DNA from: Herbiconiux ginsengi
Lineage (GTDB): Bacteria; Actinomycetota; Actinomycetes; Actinomycetales; Microbacteriaceae
NCBI RefSeq assembly: GCF_900107435.1
Contig: NZ_FNPZ01000001.1
Span: 1,522,960 to 1,586,959, forward strand
Length of the DNA: 64,000 nt
Reading direction: 5' to 3'
This document shows, piece by piece, positions 59,148 to 64,000 of the stretch. Within the stretch, counting starts at the first letter, position 1. The number at the start of each line of letters is the position of its first letter. The translations under genes and the position numbers were made by a program. Under the pieces are notes generated by a model, which saw only the letters and a program-made list of their open reading frames with translations, was not told the origin of the DNA and did no database searches.

Positions 59148-60416
59148 TCAGCCCAGTGCCGCCGCCTTGTCCCGCAGCACCTGGCGTTCACGGGCGTTCG
59201 CGGCGAGGCCGGCCGCGGTCGTCAGCTCCGAGCGCGCCTCCGCGAGGCGGCCGAGGCGGGCGAGGAGCTCGCCCCGCACGCTCGGCAGCAGGTGCGAACC
59301 GCGCAGAGCGCCGGAGGCCGCGATCTCGTCCACGATGCGCAGACCGGATGCCGGCCCGACGGCCATCGACACCGCAACGGCCCGATTCAGGTCCACCACC
59401 GGGTTCGGCGCCAGACGGCCGAGGGCCTCGTAGAGAAGCACGATCCGTTCCCAGTCGGTCTCGTCGACCGAGGGTGCCACCGCATGGCACTCGGCGATCG
59501 CCGCCTGCAGCGCGTACGGCCCGCGCCCCCGTCCGAGCTCATCGGCCCGTGCCAGCGCCGCGACGCCTCGGCCGATCTGGGCGCGATCCCAGCGCGAGCG
59601 GTCCTGATCCGCCAGCAGCACCGGACTGCCGTCGGATCGCGTCCGTGCACCGAAACGCGACGCCTGGAACTCCATCAGCGCCACCAGCGCGTGCGCCTCC
59701 GCCTCACGCGGCACCAGCCCCGCCACCACGCGGCCGAGCCGGAGGGCCTCGAGGGCGAGCTCGGCGCGCATCCAGCGGTCTCCGGATGTCGCGGAGTACC
59801 CCTCGGTGAAGATCAGGTACACCACCCCCAACACCGACCCCAGCCGGGCCGACCACTCGCTCGGACCGGGCGTCTCGAACGGGGTCTTCGCGGCGGCGAG
59901 GGTCTTTTTGGCGCGCACGATCCGCTGCTGCACGGTCGCCACCGGAACGAGGAAGAGGCGCGCGATCTCTTCGGTGCTGAGTCCGCCGACCACGCGTAGC
60001 GTGAGCGCGACCTGCGCCTCGCGGCCGAGCACGGGGTGGCAGGCGGTGAACACCAGGCGCAGCACGTCGTCGTCGATCGCCTCGCCGCTGTCGGCCGCGC
60101 CGCCGTGTTCGTCGAGCCCGTGAGCCAGGGCGCGGTACCGGTCGTCGAGGCGCTCGCGTCGTCGCCAGCCGTCGATGGCCTTGCGCTTTGCGACGGCGGT
60201 GAGCCACGCGCCGGGGTTCTGCGGAACGCCCGTCGACGGCCACTGCGCGAGAGCGTCGACCACAGCCTCCTGTGCCAGGTCTTCGGCCCAGGCGAAGTCG
60301 CCGGTCACCTTCGCGAGTGTGGCGACGATGCGGGCGCTCTCGATGCGCCAGACGGCGTCGACGGTGCGGCGGATGCCTGCCCCGTCGACGCCTGGCGTCG
60401 CCGCGTCGGCGTTCAT
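59148..60416 (-). CDS. ECF sigma factor of the long (SigJ/ECF42-like) type
   Basis: A 422-residue sigma factor. Region 2 is about residues 24-80 (FAWAEDLAQEAVVDALAQWP), region 4 about 130-180 (LSTEEIARLFLVPVATVQQR). A long C-terminal TPR-like extension (about 190-422) contains FTEGYSATSGDRWMRAELAL and ALGRLAPNPVVDLNRAVAVS, which are typical of the ECF42 group. Such sigma factors are encoded with YCII/DGPF proteins, as here (5-base gap). No anti-sigma factor is present. Targets are unknown. Confidence 0.88.
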   Translation of the reverse strand: MNADAATPGVDGAGIRRTVDAVWRIESARIVATLAKVTGDFAWAEDLAQEAVVDALAQWPSTGVPQNPGAWLTAVAKRKAIDGWRRRERLDDRYRALAHGLDEHGGAADSGEAIDDDVLRLVFTACHPVLGREAQVALTLRVVGGLSTEEIARLFLVPVATVQQRIVRAKKTLAAAKTPFETPGPSEWSARLGSVLGVVYLIFTEGYSATSGDRWMRAELALEALRLGRVVAGLVPREAEAHALVALMEFQASRFGARTRSDGSPVLLADQDRSRWDRAQIGRGVAALARADELGRGRGPYALQAAIAECHAVAPSVDETDWERIVLLYEALGRLAPNPVVDLNRAVAVSMAVGPASGLRIVDEIAASGALRGSHLLPSVRGELLARLGRLAEARSELTTAAGLAANARERQVLRDKAAALG

Positions 60417-60421
60417 GGCGC

Positions 60422-60844
60422 TCAGCCCAGCGCGCCCTCGCCGCGCCACTCCTTCTCCTTCTGGATGTACTCGTTGTCGGCGAAGTCGGCGAAGTCGCTC
60501 TCGTCGGTGATGCGGCGCACCTCGAGCTTCGAGCCCGGTCCGAGCGGAGCCCGGCTCGCCCACTGGGCGGCTTCCTCGCGCGAGGACACGTCGACGATCC
60601 AGAACCCGTTGAACAGTTCGTGCACCTCGCCGTAGGGGCCGTCGGTGATGACGGGGGTCTCGGAGCTGAAGTCGACAACGAACCCCTCGGCGGCATCCGT
60701 CAGTCCGTCGCCGCCGATCAGCACGCCGGCCTTGATCATCGACTCGTTGTAGGCGCCCATCGCGTTGATGATCTCCTCGAAGTCCGTCGTCTTCGACGCC
60801 TCGATGGCCTCCGCGGTGCTGCGCATGATCAGCATGTACTTCAT
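60422..60844 (-). CDS. YCII (DGPF) domain protein, partner of the ECF sigma factor
   Basis: A 140-residue YCII-type protein (MKYMLIMRSTAEAIEA at the start, ITDGPYGEVHELFNGFWIVD with the DGPF-like motif as DGPYGE, and REEAAQWASRAPLGPGSKLE). It sits directly upstream of the ECF42-like sigma gene, an order conserved in many actinobacteria. DGPF proteins are thought to be partners or targets of these sigma factors; their reaction is not known. TATTAAG-like promoter was not seen; GGAGAGACACC precedes the ATG. Confidence 0.85.
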   Translation of the reverse strand: MKYMLIMRSTAEAIEASKTTDFEEIINAMGAYNESMIKAGVLIGGDGLTDAAEGFVVDFSSETPVITDGPYGEVHELFNGFWIVDVSSREEAAQWASRAPLGPGSKLEVRRITDESDFADFADNEYIQKEKEWRGEGALG

Positions 60845-60949
60845 GGTGTCTCTCCTCGTGTCGGCGGGGCTCTTTTCGACCCCTTCTGCTCAGGCGTCGA
60901 ACGGGAGCGACCGGGATCGACATCGCTCCCCAGAATTCTTTCCAGTCTT

Positions 60950-61417
60950 TCAGGACTCGAAGCGCGTGGCCCTCTCCTCGTCGAGGGCGTAGCGGATGCG
61001 CGCCCGCATGTCGGGTGACATCTCCGGAAGGTCGGCGGGGGCGAACCAGCGTGCCTCCGTGTTCTCGCCGTCGGCGGGGAAGGGGTCGCCCGACTCGTAG
61101 CGCATGCGGAAGGTGAGGTCGAGGTACTGCGACTGGTCGCCGTTGGGGTAAGTGACCATCGGGATCGTGTGCACCCAGGCCAGGTGCACCGGATGCGCCA
61201 CGACGTCTGCCTCCTCCAGCACTTCGCGTGCGGCCGCCACGGCGGGTTCTTCGCCCGGGTCGACGATGCCGGTCACGGGGGTCCACGCCCCGGTGTCGCT
61301 GCGCCGCACCAGCAGGAGGTCGTCGCCGCGGGTCACGACGGCGGTGATGCCGGTGAGCCATAGCGGAGCGTGCCCGATCTTCTCGCGGAGGGCCAGAACG
61401 AAGTCGGGGGTCGGCAT
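60950..61417 (-). CDS. NUDIX hydrolase
   Basis: A 155-residue NUDIX protein. The box is GIVDPGEEPAVAAAREVLEE then ADV (about residues 50-72). The preceding LLLVRRSDTGAWTPVTG and the later VTYPNGDQSQYLDLTFRMRY are typical of ADP-ribose/NADH pyrophosphatase-like members with an Asp-Gln-Ser segment. The substrate is unknown. It lies on the same strand as the sigma-YCII genes, 105 bases upstream of them, and is probably transcribed separately. Confidence 0.85.
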   Translation of the reverse strand: MPTPDFVLALREKIGHAPLWLTGITAVVTRGDDLLLVRRSDTGAWTPVTGIVDPGEEPAVAAAREVLEEADVVAHPVHLAWVHTIPMVTYPNGDQSQYLDLTFRMRYESGDPFPADGENTEARWFAPADLPEMSPDMRARIRYALDEERATRFES

Positions 61418-61451
61418 GATCCGAGCCTATCGAGCCGCCCCGACGCTGCGG

Positions 61452-61901
61452 CTAGGCGGCAGCGTGCAGCTTGATCCACACCACGCTGACGAGCCGCCCG
61501 GTGAAGTCGACGGTCACCGAGGCGGTGGGCTGGCCGTCGCGGCTGAGCACGAGACCGGCCTGACTGCCGACAGGGCGCTCGGCCACCACGACGCCGGCGC
61601 GCGGCGCCATCCCGTGCCGCAACAACGCCCCCGCTTCGTAGACGCCCTTCACGACCTTGATCGTCGGATGCGCTGGCTCGCCGGCCTCCACCACCACGGC
61701 GACGTCGGGGTCGAGCAGCGCCCCGAGCCTTACTTCGTCGCCGCTCTGGGCGGCGGCGCTGAAGCTGTGCACGGCTTTGACGTGGTTCGGTCGGGCGACC
61801 CATTCCCACACGGTCTGCCACAGCGATGGGCTGCCTGCCACCCTTTCCCCGCTGCTGAAGTAATTCCTGTTCCCGCCTCGGTCGGATGCTCTCATGCCCA
61901 T
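61452..61901 (-). CDS. SnoaL/NTF2-like protein
   Basis: A protein of up to 149 residues. After a non-conserved start, HVKAVHSFSAAAQSGDEVRL, then LLDPDVAVVVEAG, and LVLSRDGQPTASVTVDFTGR with LVSVVWIKLH match the SnoaL-like (NTF2) fold. This is the same module that ends ECF41-type sigma factors, so it could be a remnant or relative of such a domain. The start is uncertain (ATG at 61901 or 61895, with weak ribosome sites). Its function is unknown. Confidence 0.65.
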   Translation of the reverse strand: MGMRASDRGGNRNYFSSGERVAGSPSLWQTVWEWVARPNHVKAVHSFSAAAQSGDEVRLGALLDPDVAVVVEAGEPAHPTIKVVKGVYEAGALLRHGMAPRAGVVVAERPVGSQAGLVLSRDGQPTASVTVDFTGRLVSVVWIKLHAAA

Positions 61902-61971
61902 AAAGACCGGATCAGTGACGCGAATGTGACGTCTCCCCGCGCTTGCTTAATTAAATGATGTAAACTCAACT

Positions 61972-63036
61972 ATGAGATTTCGGAGAACTACATCACTAGG
62001 TCTCGCATCGGCGCTGCTGGTTGCGGCTTTCATCGGCACCGTGTCGGGGCCGACCGCGGCCGCCTTTCCTCTGGGCGGGGTGACGAAGAACGTCCCTGAA
62101 ACGTGCCCGGGACAGATTCATGACAACGACACGGGCGTTGAAAGGATTGCCGGCGCCGATCGGTACGCCGTGTCGGCGGCGATTTCAGCCCGCACGTTCG
62201 CACCGGGAGTGCGAGTCGCCTACATCGTCAGTGGCGCGACCTTCCCTGATGCGCTCTCGGCTTCCGCAGCCGCTGGAGTCGTCGGCAGCCCGGTATTGCT
62301 CGTGGCGCCGGATTCGATCCCGAAGGAGGTCGCCGATGAGTTGAAGCGACTCAAACCGAGCGACATCATCATCGTGGGTGGGCCGGCATCAGTCAGTCCG
62401 GCAGTTGAAAGTAGCCTCAAGGGTTTTGCATCCGCAGTCCAACGTTTCGGGGGTGCTGACCGATATGAGGTCTCGGCGAACGTCCTCAAAGGCATCTTCA
62501 ACATCGGTTCCGACAAGCTCTATGTCGCTTCCGGGGCAGGATTTGCCGACGCGCTCGCGGGGGCCGCGGCCGCGGGAGCGGTTGGTGGACCCGTTGCTCT
62601 CGTCACGAAGGACGATGTACCAGCGGGAGTCGACTACTTCTTCCTTCTGCGGACACCGAGAAGGATCGCCCTCCTCGGTGGAACGGATTCGGTGTCGAAT
62701 TCGGTCGCCCTGGAATTGGGTGAGACGGCCCGAACCAATCGGCTCGCTGGGGCGGACCGTTTCGAAGTCGCCGCGAAGGTGAGCTCCGACCTGTTCTGTG
62801 CCGAGACCCATACCGTCTATATCGCTTCGGGAACGACCTTCCCTGATGCACTGTCCGGTTCGGCGGCCGCCATCAAGAATGGCGGACCGATGCTCCTCGT
62901 GACCCGTGACGGCATCCCGGCGCCGATTGCCGCCGAGTTGCGGCGAATCGGGCCCGCGCACATCGTCGTTCTCGGGGGAACGGCGACGATATCCGAGGCA
63001 GTGGTAACCGAACTCGAGGGATACCTCGCCCACTGA
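61972..63036 (+). CDS. Secreted protein made of cell-wall-binding repeats 2
   Basis: A 354-residue protein. A signal peptide (1-31) precedes three cell-wall-binding repeats 2: RIAGADRYAVSAAISARTF, RFGGADRYEVSANVLKG and RLAGADRFEVAAKVSSD, each followed by FPDAL or FADAL and a GGxxSVS or GGTATIS strand. There is no other domain, so nothing but wall binding is apparent. Base use is less GC-biased than its neighbours (many GTT, ATC and TCG or AAG mixes), and the upstream AATTAAATGATG is AT-rich, so it may be acquired. It resembles the C-terminal half of the HtaA-CWB2 protein. Confidence 0.85.
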   Translation: MRFRRTTSLGLASALLVAAFIGTVSGPTAAAFPLGGVTKNVPETCPGQIHDNDTGVERIAGADRYAVSAAISARTFAPGVRVAYIVSGATFPDALSASAAAGVVGSPVLLVAPDSIPKEVADELKRLKPSDIIIVGGPASVSPAVESSLKGFASAVQRFGGADRYEVSANVLKGIFNIGSDKLYVASGAGFADALAGAAAAGAVGGPVALVTKDDVPAGVDYFFLLRTPRRIALLGGTDSVSNSVALELGETARTNRLAGADRFEVAAKVSSDLFCAETHTVYIASGTTFPDALSGSAAAIKNGGPMLLVTRDGIPAPIAAELRRIGPAHIVVLGGTATISEAVVTELEGYLAH

Positions 63037-63105
63037 TGTGGTCTGTGGTGGCGATGGTGTGGTGGGTCCCGGGAAGCTGACGGGCCGCAGCGCGCGGCAG
63101 CACCG

Positions 63106-64000
63106 TCAGCTCAGCTGATTGCGCTCCACCCACGCCAGATACTCCGGCGTCACCGTCCCGGTCACGTACTCGCCCGTGAAGCAGCTCATCTCCAGGTCGG
63201 TGATGTCAGACCCGAGCGTGATGGCACGACGCATGTCCTCGACCTCCTGGTAGATCAGGTGGTCGGCGCCGATGGCCTGCGCGATCTCGGGGATCTTGCG
63301 GTCGTGCGCCACGAGCTCGTGCCGCGACGGCATGTTGATGCCGTACACGTGCGGATACCGCACCGGGGGAGCGGCCGACGCGAACGTCACCTTGTTCGCC
63401 CCGGCGGCCCGCGCCATGTCCACGATCTCCTTCGACGTGGTGCCCCGCACGATCGAGTCGTCGACGATGAGGATGTTCTTGCCCTTGAACTCGCTCGACA
63501 TCGCGTTCAGCTTCTGCCGCACGGACTTCTTGCGTGCCGCCTGCCCGGGCATGATGAACGTGCGCCCCACATAGCGGTTCTTGTAGAACCCCTCGCGGTA
63601 CTCGACACCGAGCTTCTGGGCCACCTGCATGGCGGCCGGCCGCGACGAATCCGGAATCGGCATCACCACATCGATGTCGCCCATCGGCGTGTAGCGCGCC
63701 ACGGTGTCGGCGAGGTAGTTGCCGAGCCGCAGCCGCGCTTCGTACACCGAGATGCCCGACATCACCGAGTCCGGGCGGGCCAGGTAGACGTATTCGAACG
63801 AGCACGGCACCAGCACCGGGTTCGGCGCGCACTGCTTCGTGATCAGCTCGCCGTCGAGCGTGATGAACACGGCCTCCCCGGGCGCGACATCCCGCAGCAC
63901 CGTGTAGCCGAGGCTCTCCATCACGAGCGACTCGGATGCCACCACGTACTCCATCTGGCCGTTCTCGAGCAGACGGCTGCCGATGGTGAGCGGCCGGATG
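63106..64000 (-). CDS. purF: Amidophosphoribosyltransferase (3' part)
   Basis: The C-terminal 297 residues of PurF; the gene continues past the right edge. The PRPP-binding motif is NILIVDDSIVRGTTSKEIV. MPIPDSSRPAAMQVAQKLG and GFYKNRYVGRTFIMPGQ are typical of the enzyme. The final CFTGEYVTG is also standard. It makes phosphoribosylamine from PRPP and glutamine, the first step of purine synthesis. The N-terminal glutaminase domain is only partly included. Confidence 0.96.
   Translation of the reverse strand, partial: IRPLTIGSRLLENGQMEYVVASESLVMESLGYTVLRDVAPGEAVFITLDGELITKQCAPNPVLVPCSFEYVYLARPDSVMSGISVYEARLRLGNYLADTVARYTPMGDIDVVMPIPDSSRPAAMQVAQKLGVEYREGFYKNRYVGRTFIMPGQAARKKSVRQKLNAMSSEFKGKNILIVDDSIVRGTTSKEIVDMARAAGANKVTFASAAPPVRYPHVYGINMPSRHELVAHDRKIPEIAQAIGADHLIYQEVEDMRRAITLGSDITDLEMSCFTGEYVTGTVTPEYLAWVERNQLS

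Overview
The window is high-GC, gene-dense DNA of an actinobacterium, most likely a Microbacteriaceae-type soil or plant-associated species. This is inferred from the abundant CGGATGC/GCATCCG words, GTG starts with ATGA/GTGA overlaps, HtaA and cell-wall-binding-repeat-2 surface proteins, and MSMEG/coryneform-like paa and hmu gene orders. No intergenic gap exceeds about 300 bases, and I see no tRNA, rRNA, CRISPR array, insertion sequence or prophage.

Layout. 1-2.5 kb: the start of a succinate dehydrogenase/fumarate reductase-type flavoprotein, a divergent LysR regulator, a PaaI thioesterase and an Lrp regulator. 2.6-6.4 kb: a three-gene branched-chain 2-oxoacid dehydrogenase operon (E1alpha, E1beta, E2). 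6.5-16.5 kb: a phenylacetate catabolic island (paaG, paaEDCBA, paaR, paaZ, a second hotdog thioesterase, paaH, paaF). Four related palindromes in front of its units match a PaaR-type operator. 16.6-30.8 kb: a heme/iron acquisition locus, with an ABC transporter hmuTUV translationally coupled to a membrane-anchored HtaB-like protein and an HtaA protein, plus two more HtaA surface proteins. Three DtxR/IdeR-type iron boxes sit upstream of its three transcription units, and each HtaA paralogue appears to be held to the envelope differently.

31-48.7 kb is mostly housekeeping and small modules: a LuxR regulator with TPR-like body, a DsbA-fold protein without its CxxC, an AlaX-like editing protein with a large Ser-Gly-x repeat, two NUDIX proteins (one here, one at 61 kb), thioesterase, methyltransferase, a VapBC-type toxin pair, lipB-lipA, an aldo/keto reductase, a ygiC/ygiB-type pair, tag, gabT and a class A penicillin-binding protein. 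49.4-59.1 kb: an arabinan/arabino-oligosaccharide utilisation locus (LacI regulator, GH1-like enzyme, ABC importer, GH51 arabinofuranosidase, secreted GH93-like arabinanase with CBM and ricin-type lectin). It is tied together by repeated TACAACGTTGTA operators. 59.1-64 kb: an ECF sigma factor with a YCII partner, NUDIX, a SnoaL-like protein, a free-standing cell-wall-binding-repeat-2 protein and the 3' part of purF.

The most unusual signal cuts across these loci. Four copies of an imperfect palindrome, each exactly 56 bases between matching ends (GANTCGCC at one end, GGCGANTC at the other), lie at 6446, 27532, 28408 and 34251. One is intergenic; three lie inside genes in frame. Two of these supply the extra N- and C-terminal tails of the heme ATPase HmuV and one sits in the AlaX-like protein. 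This looks like a small palindromic element that tolerates or exploits insertion in coding sequence.
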